A stretch of DNA of 64,000 bases, from the NCBI GenBank assembly GCA_900471925.1, contig UCGV01000020.1, positions 1 to 64,000 on the forward strand, read 5' to 3'. Of this stretch, positions 1 through 9,093 are shown piece by piece. Each line of letters starts with the position of its first letter. Position 1 is the first letter of the stretch. The notes under the pieces are model-generated. The model saw nothing but the letters and a program-made list of their open reading frames with translations. It was not told where the DNA came from and did not search any database. Position numbers and translations under genes: made by a program. This stretch comes from Hyphomicrobiales bacterium (lineage in GTDB: Bacteria > Pseudomonadota > Alphaproteobacteria > Rhizobiales > Rhizobiaceae).

Positions 1-150
1 GCGATATTGTCGGTCAGATCGTGCTCTTCGAGCTTTTCCGCAAAGTACCGCTCGCTGTAGGAGAGCTTCTGACGGGAGAACGAGATGATCTTCTCCGAGC
101 GCAGATCCTCGAGGTCGATCTCGCTCTTCGGAGCCAGCGGGCTCTTCAAA
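1..150 (-). pseudogene. LysR-family regulator fragment (repeat copy 1)
   Basis: Read on the minus strand, bases 1-135 encode part of a LysR substrate-binding domain (for example LEDLRSEKIISFSRQ and LSYSERYFAEKLEEHDLTDN). Going toward the N-terminus, an in-frame TGA is met near base 150 and nothing LysR-like follows, so the gene lacks its HTH half. Bases 6-123 are identical to 14936-15053 in the second LysR relic. The C-terminal part would lie beyond the left edge and cannot be judged. A regulatory function is unlikely from this piece alone. Confidence 0.6.
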
Positions 151-336
151 AGTCACGCTCTTGCTTGATTGACCTCATGATCACCGCTTACGACAATGAC
201 AATCGTTCAGTGGCAACGATCGAGCGAATGATCGCGGACGGAACATCGTCAACCATCGTCAGCTCGGGTCGCCATTCGAGAAGAACGTCAGAGGGCTAAA
301 AGCCGTCTGACGGGCGACCGTAGGCCTGATGGTGTA

Positions 337-1215
337 TCAGGTGTCCGTGGTTGATCGCTTTTTAAACTCAGATGGGCTGCAACCTACCAGCTCCTGAAAC
401 TGCGAAGAGAGGTGAAAAGCCGAACTGAACCCCAGGAGACCGGCCACTTCCTTGATGGACTTATCGGTGTTGGCGAAAATATCCTGCGCCCGGCGTATCC
501 TCAGTGACACAAGATGTTGTTTGGGCGAGACACCCGTCTTCTCGCGGAAGATGCGCCTGAAGTACGAATAGCTTACCCCCAGTTCCTCGGCGAGGGTCTC
601 AACTGAGACTCGCTGCGCACAGCGCTCCATCAAGACCATGCGCGCTCTTTCCACCAGACGATCGGCGGGAGCGGCAGATGCCAGTTCCCTTTGCTGAGAC
701 AACATCGCCAGAAGCTGCAGGCCGAGCGTCGAAAGCAGTGGCTGATTGGCAAGACCTTCTTCGACTGCCAGGTCATGAATTTTCTCGAAGACGGCAGCAA
801 AGTCCGGCGTCGCGGGCAGGACGGAGCGCACGGGGTCTATCAGGCCTGCCGTGCGGGCAAAATCAAAGGCTGTACTGCGGCACTCGATCCAGTTTTCGGT
901 CCAGCCAAGAGCAGGATCCGGAGCGAACCGATGCCAGACCCCCGGAAACAGAAGGACGATCGAACCTGCCTCGACAAGTTGGCTCCTGCCGCGGCGGCCG
1001 AACTCGAAGAGCCCGCGCCCTTCGGCAATGAAGATCACCTGATAGGCCTGCAGGATGCGGCCCCTTCTCCAGTCGAAATGATGGTCATCGGGATGGCGGA
1101 TTGGAGGATAGACGGAATGGGGCAGGATTTTCGTATGGCCGGTGGAGATCGCAGTGCAGCCCCAGGCAGAACATAGGCGATTATCGGGCAAATATAGAAA
1201 ATAGTTCTGCGTCAT
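337..1215 (-). CDS. AraC-family transcriptional regulator
   Basis: A 292-aa regulator with an N-terminal cupin-like effector domain (about residues 30-150) and a C-terminal AraC double HTH (about 190-288; VETLAEELGVSYSYFRRIFR and the second helix pair ending in LVGCSPSEFKKR). The ATG at 1215 is preferred over the upstream in-frame TTG at 1227. It is divergent from the isomerase/ABC/hydrolase operon, so it is probably that operon's sugar-responsive activator. The direct repeats just upstream of its start fit that role and could also give autoregulation. The inducing ligand cannot be read from the sequence. Confidence 0.9.
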   Translation of the reverse strand: MTQNYFLYLPDNRLCSAWGCTAISTGHTKILPHSVYPPIRHPDDHHFDWRRGRILQAYQVIFIAEGRGLFEFGRRGRSQLVEAGSIVLLFPGVWHRFAPDPALGWTENWIECRSTAFDFARTAGLIDPVRSVLPATPDFAAVFEKIHDLAVEEGLANQPLLSTLGLQLLAMLSQQRELASAAPADRLVERARMVLMERCAQRVSVETLAEELGVSYSYFRRIFREKTGVSPKQHLVSLRIRRAQDIFANTDKSIKEVAGLLGFSSAFHLSSQFQELVGCSPSEFKKRSTTDT

Positions 1216-1228
1216 ATCACTTCGCAAA

Positions 1229-1260
1229 AGATCATTTTTTGTATGCTTCAGATCATTTTT
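1229..1260. promoter_or_regulatory. Direct repeat, likely AraC-family operator
   Basis: The 11-mer AGATCATTTTT occurs at 1229-1239 and again at 1250-1260, in the same orientation and exactly 21 bp apart (two helical turns). AraC-family proteins typically bind such direct repeats on one DNA face. It lies between the divergent regulator gene (start 1215) and the sugar operon (start 1473). That the neighbouring regulator binds here is inference. Confidence 0.6.
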
Positions 1261-1472
1261 GAAGAAAAGACCGTGATGTCAACTCCTATCTGCAGTGCTA
1301 CGGTTTGCTCCAGAGGATGGACACGGCAGCGCATGTTGCCGGTTATGAAAATGGCCGTACGGCGTGCCGATTGGGGCTTTGGAGGAGACAAGACAGTGTT
1401 ATCGTTGCTGAGTGTGGCCGGCGTTTGCCTGCCGCGTCGTCCTGAATGTTGCTCGCCAATGGCGGTGCGGGT

Positions 1473-2900
1473 ATGACGGATCGAAAGCTGAAGGTCGGCA
1501 TCTTTGGAATAGGCCTAGCAACCTATTGGCCACAATTCGAAGGACTTGAGGAAAGGCTTTCGGGCTACGTTGGCGACATGGCAAACAAGCTGGCTCGGGC
1601 CGATATCGACGTTGTCAACCTTGGCCTCATCGACACAACTGAAAAAGCACTTGATGCTGGCCATCGTTTTCGCGAGGCCGATGTCGATATCATTTTCCTG
1701 CATGTCACCACTTATGCGCTCTCTTCCACGGTCTTGCCAGTCGTCAGGCGTGCCCGCGTTCCTGTCGTCATCTTGAACCTGCAGCCGGAAGCGGCAATCG
1801 ACTACGGCGCCTTTAATGCGATCGGCGACCGGACGAGGATGACGGGCGAATGGCTTGCCCATTGCGGCGCCTGCCCTGTCCCGGAGATCGCCAATGTCTT
1901 TCGCCGCTCTGGTGTCGCTTTCCACCAGATCACCGGCATGCTGCACGGCGACGAGCATGTCGACCGCGAGGTCGCGGACTGGATCGACGCGGCCCGCGTC
2001 GCCCATGTGATGGCGCATAACAGGATGGGCGTCATGGGCCGCTATTATAACGGCATGCTTGACATCTATTCCGATCTCACCGCCCACACGGCGGCTTTCG
2101 GGACGCATATCGAAATCGTCGAGATCGACGAATTGGCACGCCTGCGGCGAGAGGTAAGCGAAGAGGAGGTCAGAACCTCCCTTGCGGCGATCGAGGGCCA
2201 ATTCGAGATCGATCCGGATTGCGATCCAGCCGAGCTGCAAAGGGCGGCTGCAACGGCCGTCGCCCTTCGCAAATTCGTCGATGAAAAGCAGCTCGGCTCG
2301 CTTGCCTATTATTACGAGTCCACACCCGGCCACGAATATGAAGATGTGATCACCTCGGTGATCGTCGGATGCTCGCTACTGACGGGGCAAGGCGTACCGG
2401 TGGCCGGCGAGTACGAGGTCAAGAACGTCCAGGCGATGAAGATCATGGACACATTTGGCGTCGGCGGATCCTTCACCGAATATTATGCGATGGATTTCAA
2501 CGACGATGTCGTGCTCATGGGGCACGATGGACCCGGCCATATCAAGGTCGCCGAGGGCAAGACCAAGATCCGTCCCCTTAAAGTCTATCACGGCAAGGTC
2601 GGATCCGGTGTCAGCGTCGAAATGTCCGTCAGGCACGGCCCCGTTACTCTTCTTTCGGTAATCGAGCGCGCCGGGCGGATTGTTCTCCTTTGCGCGCAGG
2701 GCCAGTCTGTCCCCGGCCCGATCCTGGAGATCGGCAATACCAACAGCCGCTACAAATTCGAGATCGGCGCCCGCCGTTTCGTCGAGGGCTGGAATGCGCA
2801 AGGACCTGCCCACCACTGTGCCGTCGGTGTCGGACACATTGCAGACAAGATCGAAAAACTCGGCAAGCTTCTGGACCTCGAGGTGGTCCAGATCTGCTGA
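1473..2900 (+). CDS. L-arabinose/L-fucose isomerase-family protein
   Basis: A 475-aa cytoplasmic enzyme of the AraA/FucI-like aldose-ketose isomerase family. It has the family N-terminus (KVGIFGIGLATYWPQFEGL). Candidate metal ligands Glu313 (GEYEVKN), Glu336 (FTEYYAMDF), His351 (LMGHDG) and His447/448 (AHHCAVG) match the spacing of E. coli AraA E306/E331/H348/H447. The start is set at the ATG at 1473, where family similarity begins; an ATG at 1446 is also in frame. It is first in an operon with a ribose-type ABC transporter and a CocE-like hydrolase, and probably acts on the imported sugar. The exact substrate is not determinable. Confidence 0.85.
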   Translation: MTDRKLKVGIFGIGLATYWPQFEGLEERLSGYVGDMANKLARADIDVVNLGLIDTTEKALDAGHRFREADVDIIFLHVTTYALSSTVLPVVRRARVPVVILNLQPEAAIDYGAFNAIGDRTRMTGEWLAHCGACPVPEIANVFRRSGVAFHQITGMLHGDEHVDREVADWIDAARVAHVMAHNRMGVMGRYYNGMLDIYSDLTAHTAAFGTHIEIVEIDELARLRREVSEEEVRTSLAAIEGQFEIDPDCDPAELQRAAATAVALRKFVDEKQLGSLAYYYESTPGHEYEDVITSVIVGCSLLTGQGVPVAGEYEVKNVQAMKIMDTFGVGGSFTEYYAMDFNDDVVLMGHDGPGHIKVAEGKTKIRPLKVYHGKVGSGVSVEMSVRHGPVTLLSVIERAGRIVLLCAQGQSVPGPILEIGNTNSRYKFEIGARRFVEGWNAQGPAHHCAVGVGHIADKIEKLGKLLDLEVVQIC

Positions 2901-2968
2901 ATACTCTCGTACATGGACCGCGGGCTTGGTGCTCCGGTCGAACAATCAACAGGTGAGGAGGACCTGAC

Positions 2969-4030
2969 ATGCCAATCGAAAATTCAAAAAGCCCGATCCG
3001 GAAAGCCGGCTTCGCCAGATTGCTCATTGCGGCTATACTGGCATTGGGAGGCCAGACGGCGAGTGCCGCCGAAATCCATCTTGATGCGCCAGCCCCAACC
3101 CCGCCGGCCGAGGTGGCGAAGTTTGTGCCGATCGAGCCTGGCAGTGCAAAGGGCCTGACAATCGGTTTCACACAGCTCATTCTGGGCGTGCCCTTCACCG
3201 ACGCACTGCAGCGCGGCATGGAAAAGGCAGCTGAAACCGGCGGGTTCAAACTCGTGACCTGCGATTCGAAGATGGACGCGGCAACGGCACTGGCCTGTGT
3301 GCGCCAGTTCAAGACGCAGAATGTCGATGGGCTTGTTACCTTCCAGGCGGACGCGGCGGCTGCCGCCAATATTTGTGCCGAAGGCCCGCGGGTTCCGGTC
3401 ATTGCGATCGATATTGAACAGAAGCCGTGCGAAACCGCTTTCGTTGGGGCGGCCAATTCCTATGCCGGTGAGATTGTGGGCCACGAACTCGGCATGTATT
3501 TTGCCAAGAATTTCAACTGCGAATATGATGCCTTCGTCTCGCTGGAATCAACCGCTGTGGGCGTCGTCAACGACCAGCGAATGGGCGGTATCCGCAAGGC
3601 TTTCGAGGCCGTCTGCGGACCGGTTCAGAACCTGCGCATCATCGATACCGGCGCCGGCGGCCAGGCCGATGCCGCCCAGCGCCAGTTTACCGATACGTTG
3701 ACCGCGCTGCCCGGCGCCGGCAAAATCATCACCGTCGGCATCAATGAGGACGTCATCACCGCAGCGCTTGCCGCAGCCCGCACACAGGGAAGAAACCAGG
3801 ACCTTTATCTTGGCGTCCAGAATTTCGATCCGGACAATTGCCAAATCTGGACCGCCCCGCATTTCATCGCGACTGCCGCCTATTTTCCGGAACGCTACGC
3901 AGATCTGATTGTGCCCAATCTGGTCAAGGCCATCAAAGGCGAGAAGATCAATACCCAGATCCTGGTACCGCACGAACTGATCACGCCTGACAACGTCACC
4001 AAGGTCTATCCGGAGTATGCCTGCAAATGA
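2969..4030 (+). CDS. Sugar ABC transporter periplasmic binding protein
   Basis: A 353-aa secreted solute-binding protein of the RbsB/type-1 periplasmic-binding fold. Residues 1-34 form a signal peptide (basic start, LLIAAILALGG, cleavage near ASA-AE). The mature protein shows the family pattern of two alpha/beta lobes, with IGFTQLILGVPFTDALQRGMEKAA early on. It is preceded by GGTGAGGAGG and its stop overlaps the ATPase start by 4 bp, so the two are translationally coupled. It captures the substrate for the ATPase and permease that follow. The ligand is unknown; the operon partners suggest a pentose, deoxysugar or derivative. Confidence 0.9.
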   Translation: MPIENSKSPIRKAGFARLLIAAILALGGQTASAAEIHLDAPAPTPPAEVAKFVPIEPGSAKGLTIGFTQLILGVPFTDALQRGMEKAAETGGFKLVTCDSKMDAATALACVRQFKTQNVDGLVTFQADAAAAANICAEGPRVPVIAIDIEQKPCETAFVGAANSYAGEIVGHELGMYFAKNFNCEYDAFVSLESTAVGVVNDQRMGGIRKAFEAVCGPVQNLRIIDTGAGGQADAAQRQFTDTLTALPGAGKIITVGINEDVITAALAAARTQGRNQDLYLGVQNFDPDNCQIWTAPHFIATAAYFPERYADLIVPNLVKAIKGEKINTQILVPHELITPDNVTKVYPEYACK

Positions 4031-5526
4031 CGAAGGACTTCCTCGCCGTCCGCGGCATCCGGAAATCGTTCGGCCCAGTCAAGGTCCTGCATGGCGTGAA
4101 CCTTGATCTGGCGGCCGGAACGATCACCGCCCTTCTTGGGGAAAACGGTGCTGGCAAATCCACGTTCGTGCGCATTCTGGCCGGCGACCACCGGCCGGAT
4201 CAAGGCTCGATTTCCGTGGACGGCGAGGCGATATCCTTTAATAGCGTCGGGGACGCACGCAAGGCTGGCATCAGACTGATCGCGCAGGAAATCGCCGATG
4301 CGCCGACCCTCACTGTCGCCGAGAACATCCTTCTCGGAGCCTGGCCAACCAGGAGCGGCCTTGTCGATCGTCACGCCATGCAGCGAATGGCGCGAGAGGC
4401 GCTCCAACTCCTTGGCGCCGATCTGCCGCTGGCAGCGAAAGTATCGAGCCTCCGGCTTGGCGAGCGACAGATCATCGAAATCGCACGGGCCACCATCGGC
4501 ACGTCGAAATGCATCATCTTCGATGAGGCGACCGCGGCCTTGTCGGATGCTGAGGCTCGCAAGCTCTTCCAACTGATCAAGCGCCTGGCTGAACGCGGAG
4601 CGGCCATTCTCTATATCACTCACCGGCTGGACGAGGTCTTCACGCTGGCCGACCGGGTCTGCGTACTGCGTGACGGTCGCGTGGCGCTCGATTGCCCGAC
4701 CGAGGAGGTCAGCCAGGAGCATGTGATCGAGGCGATGGTCGGGCGCGCCGTCGCTCATGCTCGCCATTCACTCGACCAGCCCTCTTCCATGGCAAAGCCC
4801 GTGCTCGAAGCCGAGCAACTTGGATCGGACTCCTTTTCCAATATTTCCTTCTCGCTTCGCCCCGGTGAGATTCTTGGCATGTACGGCAAGGTGGGTTCCG
4901 GGGTTCAGGAACTCTCGGCGTCACTGGTCGGTGCGCGAACATTCGATACCGGTCGCCTGCTCGTCGATGGCAAACTCACGCATTTCCGCCATCCTGCCGA
5001 GGCGATCGCCGCGTCGATCGGTCATTTGCCGGCTGACCGCGCCGCGGAAGGCTTGTTGCGCACCATGACGCTTGCCGAAAACCTCACCGCGCCAAGCTGG
5101 TCGCGCTTGGCACATTGCGGCATGCTAAAGGGCGAGAAACTGCGCTCGGCTTATGGTCGATGGCATCGCGAACTGCGTGTTAAGGCGCACCCGAGCGGCA
5201 ACCAGACCATCACCGAATTGTCCGGGGGCAATCAGCAGAAGGTCCTGCTCGGCCGCTGGCTGGAAGCGGGTTCCAGAATCCTGGTGCTCACCGAGCCGAC
5301 GCGCGGCGTCGATGTCGGCGCCCGCCAGGAAATCTATCGAGTGCTCACGGAATTGGCCGCGAAGGGCCATGCCATCATCATTGCGACCTCCGACTACGAG
5401 GATATCAACGCAGTCGCTAATCGCGTGCTGGTCCTGGTCCGTGGGCAGATGATTGCGGAGATCCCGCATGAGCGAATCTCAACGGAAACATTGACCGAAG
5501 CCGCGGGAGGCGGTGTCCATGCATGA
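4027..5526 (+). CDS. Sugar ABC transporter ATP-binding protein (two ABC domains)
   Basis: A 499-aa double-ABC ATPase of the RbsA/XylG/MglA type. The first domain has a canonical Walker A (GENGAGKST, residues 38-46) and a Walker B-like FDEAT. The second has a degenerate Walker A (GKVGSG) but an intact signature (LSGGNQQKVLLGRW), as is usual in this family. It energises import together with the neighbouring binding protein and permease. Its start overlaps the binding-protein stop by 4 bp and its end overlaps the permease start, so the three are one coupled transport unit. Confidence 0.93.
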   Translation: MTKDFLAVRGIRKSFGPVKVLHGVNLDLAAGTITALLGENGAGKSTFVRILAGDHRPDQGSISVDGEAISFNSVGDARKAGIRLIAQEIADAPTLTVAENILLGAWPTRSGLVDRHAMQRMAREALQLLGADLPLAAKVSSLRLGERQIIEIARATIGTSKCIIFDEATAALSDAEARKLFQLIKRLAERGAAILYITHRLDEVFTLADRVCVLRDGRVALDCPTEEVSQEHVIEAMVGRAVAHARHSLDQPSSMAKPVLEAEQLGSDSFSNISFSLRPGEILGMYGKVGSGVQELSASLVGARTFDTGRLLVDGKLTHFRHPAEAIAASIGHLPADRAAEGLLRTMTLAENLTAPSWSRLAHCGMLKGEKLRSAYGRWHRELRVKAHPSGNQTITELSGGNQQKVLLGRWLEAGSRILVLTEPTRGVDVGARQEIYRVLTELAAKGHAIIIATSDYEDINAVANRVLVLVRGQMIAEIPHERISTETLTEAAGGGVHA

Positions 5527-6520
5527 CAAGCTTCAATCCGAGCCCGGTGCGGCAATGACGGATATCGACGCAACCGGAGACAAGACCAGCGTCTGGCGCA
5601 AGACACCGGAATCGGCGGCGCTGTTGGCCTTCTTGCTGGCCGAAATCGTCTTCTTCTCCTTGAGCTCGCCATATTTTCTAACCTGGGGCAACTGGGTGAA
5701 CGTCATCACCGCCTTGTCGATAACCGGTGTGCTTGCTGCGGGCGGTACGATGCTGCTTATTGCCGGCCAGTTCGACCTTTCGGTCGGCAGTGGTGTTGCC
5801 TTCGTCGCGCTACTGATGGCGCTGACCGTCAACAGCATCGGGATCATTCCGGCAAGCGCTCTCGCCCTGCTCGTCGGTATGGGCATCGGCGTGATCAACG
5901 GCTTTCTCGTGACCAAGATCGGCGTCAACGCCCTCATCACCACGCTTGGCACGCTCGCGATCTTCCGCGGGCTGACCCAATCACTTGGAGGCGGTAAAAA
6001 CCTGCTGATCTCGAACTTCGACTGGGCGATCTGGCGTCCTTTACTCAACATTCCGCTTTCCGCCCTGGTATTCGTCTTCGTGGCGATCGTCGTCGGCATT
6101 GTCCTCAAACGCACAGTTTTCGGCCGATCGATCTACGCCATCGGCGCCAATGAGAATGCGGCCCGCCTTGTCGGCATCAAGACAAAGCGCGTGGTGTTTC
6201 AGAGCTTCCTGCTGTCGGGCGCCTTGATAGGCCTCGGTGGATTGATGAGCGCCTCGCAACTTGGCTCGACATCGGGCACGACTGGCCTCGGGCTGGAGCT
6301 CGCCGTCGTTACCGCCGTCATCCTGGGCGGAACGTCGCTGAAGGGTGGCACGGGCTCGATGCTCGGAACAGTGATCGGCCTCTTGATCGTCGGTGTGCTG
6401 AATAACGGCCTGACGCTGATGAACATCAATTCCTCCTGGCAGCAGGCGGCCACCGGCTTTCTTCTCATTCTTGCCGTCTCCTTTGATCAGTTGCGGCAGC
6501 GACTTGTCGGGAGGCGGTAA
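5519..6520 (+). CDS. Sugar ABC transporter permease
   Basis: A 333-aa inner-membrane permease of the RbsC/AraH branched family, with about eight or nine hydrophobic segments and a short cytoplasmic N-terminus. Family motifs include FDLSVGS in the third segment region and NENAARLVGI in the cytoplasmic loop. The ATG at 5519 is chosen because GGGAGG lies 8 bp upstream; the in-frame GTG at 5513 is too close to it. It overlaps the ATPase gene by 8 bp. It forms the membrane channel of the importer. Confidence 0.92.
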   Translation: MHDKLQSEPGAAMTDIDATGDKTSVWRKTPESAALLAFLLAEIVFFSLSSPYFLTWGNWVNVITALSITGVLAAGGTMLLIAGQFDLSVGSGVAFVALLMALTVNSIGIIPASALALLVGMGIGVINGFLVTKIGVNALITTLGTLAIFRGLTQSLGGGKNLLISNFDWAIWRPLLNIPLSALVFVFVAIVVGIVLKRTVFGRSIYAIGANENAARLVGIKTKRVVFQSFLLSGALIGLGGLMSASQLGSTSGTTGLGLELAVVTAVILGGTSLKGGTGSMLGTVIGLLIVGVLNNGLTLMNINSSWQQAATGFLLILAVSFDQLRQRLVGRR

Positions 6521-6529
6521 CAAACGGCC

Positions 6530-8287
6530 ATGACGAAACAGGCAACGTTCAGGCTGCTCGACAATGTCGATGTGGCAATGCGTGACGGCGTGGTCCTGAA
6601 GACCGATATCTGGCTTCCGGCAACGGCAGGCCCCTGCCCGGTCCTTCTGCAGCGCACGCCCTATCGCAAGGAAACGCCCTTCGGCTCGCAATATATTTCC
6701 ACGCTCGAGTTTCAGACGGCGCTGCGTCGGGGCTATGCCGTCGCGGTCCAGGATACGCGCGGCCGCTACCAGTCGGACGGCGATTTCGTGCCCTTTGTAT
6801 TCGAAGGGCGCGACAGTGCCGATACGATTGAATGGCTGAGGGGCCAGCCGTTTTGCAACGGAAAAGTGGCCATGTTCGGCGCGTCCTATGTTGGCGCCAC
6901 GCAGGTGCTGGCGCTTTCGGAAAATCCTCAGGGACTGAAAGCGATCGCGCCACAACTGACGACGGCACGCCATGGCGAAACGTGGATGTATCGAGGCGGC
7001 GCTCTTGAGCTTGCATTCCTGCTGCTTTGGGTGATCGAGTCGCTCGCCGCCGATCATATTCATCATCGGCTGGCGGTCCTCGCCCCCGATGGGCGCGCGC
7101 GTATGCAAGCCGTGCTGGAAGCCTTGCAACAGGATCCCTTTGCCGCTTTTGCCCGGCTGCCAATTCTGGACGAAGCAATCACCGAACTTGCGCCCTATCT
7201 CCGCGACTGGCTCGATCCGCAGGCAATGAGCGGCAAGCTCGGCTCCGATGCCCTCGATTGGGTAGAGACGAACGAAGCCGCCATGCTGGTTGTCGCCGGA
7301 TGGAATGATATTTTCCTCGAGGGATCCATCGAGCTTTTCGAAAAGGCCAAATCGCGCTGGGCGGGGCGGAGCCACATGCCTGACCGCCTCATCATCGGCC
7401 CGTGGTCACATGGCAATCCAAGCGACTGGCAGGGCTCAGAGTGGCTTGGCTATGCCGCATCCAGCGCTGACCTGCCGGAGGAGAACCTCGCCTTCTTCGA
7501 CAGCGTGTTTGAAGACCGGCAGCCGGCGGCGCCTGTCGTGCGCTATTTCCGTTCAGGCTCGAACAGCTGGCACGCCGCAACGGATTGGCCCCTGCCGGAT
7601 ACGATCGACGTTCCGCATTTTCTCGATTGCAGCCGGGGCACGCTCGGTTCGACACCGGGTGGGAAAGCGACCAGCAGCTATGTTGCCGATCCATCGACGC
7701 CAGTGCCGACCGCCGGTGGCGCTACGTTCCTTCCGGGCCTTCTCCTCGGGCGCAACTCCGGCCCGGTCGACCAGGCGGCGATCGAAGCGCGCAGCGATGT
7801 GCTGGTTTTCACCGGCCAGCCCCTGCGCGACGATCTCGAGGTGACCGGGTTGGTGACGGCTTGCCTCTGGGTGATTTCCTCAGCTCGGACTTGCGATTGG
7901 ACCGCGAAACTCTGCGAAGTGGACCCTGCCGGCAGAAGTGTCGGGATTGTCGATGGCGTCATGCGATGGGACAAGACGGTGACGAGTGACCAGCCCGTTG
8001 AGGTTACTGTTCGGCTGGGACACATCAGCCGTCTGTTCAAAAAAGGGTGCCGATTGCGGCTACAGGTCGCGTCGTCGAATTTTCCGCGTTTTGATCGCAA
8101 TCCGCAATCAGGTGTGCCCTCTACCCTTGCCAAGGCATCAGACTTCGTTGTCGCCGAGCAGCAAGTGTTTTCGGGAGTGGGGTTTCCGAGCCGTTTAACG
8201 CTGCCAGTGGTAACGGTCGTGTCCCCGCGAGCAGCATCGTTGTCTGAATTACGCAAAGCTCGCGGGTCTGCACTCGATGGCCCGTAA
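6530..8287 (+). CDS. CocE/NonD-type serine hydrolase
   Basis: A 585-aa alpha/beta hydrolase of the S15/CocE family. The nucleophile is Ser119 in GASYVG. A plausible acid residue lies in GWNDIF and the His in GPWSHG. The C-terminal half is the jelly-roll domain typical of X-Pro dipeptidyl-peptidase and cocaine-esterase relatives. It starts 9 bp after the permease stop, so it is part of the sugar operon. It has no signal peptide and is probably cytoplasmic, acting after uptake. It may remove acyl groups or hydrolyse an ester or amide on the imported compound; that role is inference from context. Confidence 0.88.
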   Translation: MTKQATFRLLDNVDVAMRDGVVLKTDIWLPATAGPCPVLLQRTPYRKETPFGSQYISTLEFQTALRRGYAVAVQDTRGRYQSDGDFVPFVFEGRDSADTIEWLRGQPFCNGKVAMFGASYVGATQVLALSENPQGLKAIAPQLTTARHGETWMYRGGALELAFLLLWVIESLAADHIHHRLAVLAPDGRARMQAVLEALQQDPFAAFARLPILDEAITELAPYLRDWLDPQAMSGKLGSDALDWVETNEAAMLVVAGWNDIFLEGSIELFEKAKSRWAGRSHMPDRLIIGPWSHGNPSDWQGSEWLGYAASSADLPEENLAFFDSVFEDRQPAAPVVRYFRSGSNSWHAATDWPLPDTIDVPHFLDCSRGTLGSTPGGKATSSYVADPSTPVPTAGGATFLPGLLLGRNSGPVDQAAIEARSDVLVFTGQPLRDDLEVTGLVTACLWVISSARTCDWTAKLCEVDPAGRSVGIVDGVMRWDKTVTSDQPVEVTVRLGHISRLFKKGCRLRLQVASSNFPRFDRNPQSGVPSTLAKASDFVVAEQQVFSGVGFPSRLTLPVVTVVSPRAASLSELRKARGSALDGP

Positions 8288-8526
8288 GAGGGAAATCGGC
8301 GTTCTGGCAAGACGTCGTGTCATGCTCTTGAAGAGCCTCGAACCGACGTCCAGTAGGGCTTTTCGACCGAACGCGCCGACACGCCGGTCAGTTTGTTCAA
8401 CCCGCGCGGCGCGCGTCTGCGACCGTCGCAGCGATTTCCTAGACCGGCCGGCTCAGGATCTTGCCGTCACGCATAGACGTACGCGATTCTGATTTCTCTG
8501 AGGAGTGGCGCCGCCCGGGAGAAGAG

Positions 8527-8931
8527 TTAGTCTTGCCGATGCTCTACCGCGTCTCCGACGATCTGCACCCAAGGCATTCTGCGCGACTCCCAAACGGATG
8601 TCGCAGGCGCTGGGATTTGCCCTGAAATCATTCCTACCGGTATTGCAAGAATGTCCGGCTCGTCGCTCTGCAAATAAAAGATGCCGTTTCCGCATACGGG
8701 ACAAAAATACTGCGGCACCGAAACGCCACTATCGGCCGTGCGAACATATTGCCTTAGCTCGCCTTCGATCACGACATCCGCTCTGCGGAAGCGCGCCTGT
8801 GCGGAAAAGGCGCTGCCGCTGCGCTTCTGGCATTCGAAGCAATGACAAACAGATACGCGGACGGGATCTGCGCGAAGCCGCAGTCGAACCGAACCACATT
8901 GGCAATTAACTGTTCTTGAGCCACCCGACAT
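8527..8931 (-). CDS. GFA-family zinc protein
   Basis: A 134-aa protein of the glutathione-dependent formaldehyde-activating (GFA/CENP-V) family. The zinc-binding Cys residues appear in NCQCGSVRL, CHCFECQKRSGS and FCPVCGNG. The start is set at MSGGSRT (ATG at 8931), where family similarity begins; the frame continues upstream to 9033 without support. Family members carry a structural zinc, but formaldehyde activity is not general, so the substrate is unknown. It is alone on this strand, with a divergent or decayed region on its 3' side. Confidence 0.85.
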   Translation of the reverse strand: MSGGSRTVNCQCGSVRLRLRADPVRVSVCHCFECQKRSGSAFSAQARFRRADVVIEGELRQYVRTADSGVSVPQYFCPVCGNGIFYLQSDEPDILAIPVGMISGQIPAPATSVWESRRMPWVQIVGDAVEHRQD

Positions 8932-9093
8932 TTCTACTTCATCCCTAAGCTTATGGATCCATTGGACAGGATCATGAGTGTGAAACCCGGGCGCGGATAG
9001 GCGGTCGTGTTGAAGCCTCGAACTGGACGTCACCGCACGAGGCCTTTTTCTGCACCTTTTTTCGTTTCGCGACCACAGCCTTTTCTCGCGCCG

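Noticed and set aside
8288..8526. Possible gene remnant between the CocE hydrolase and the GFA gene
   Set aside because: Minus-strand pieces such as GAFGRKALLDVGSRLF hint at a lost gene, but they are too short and broken to assign.
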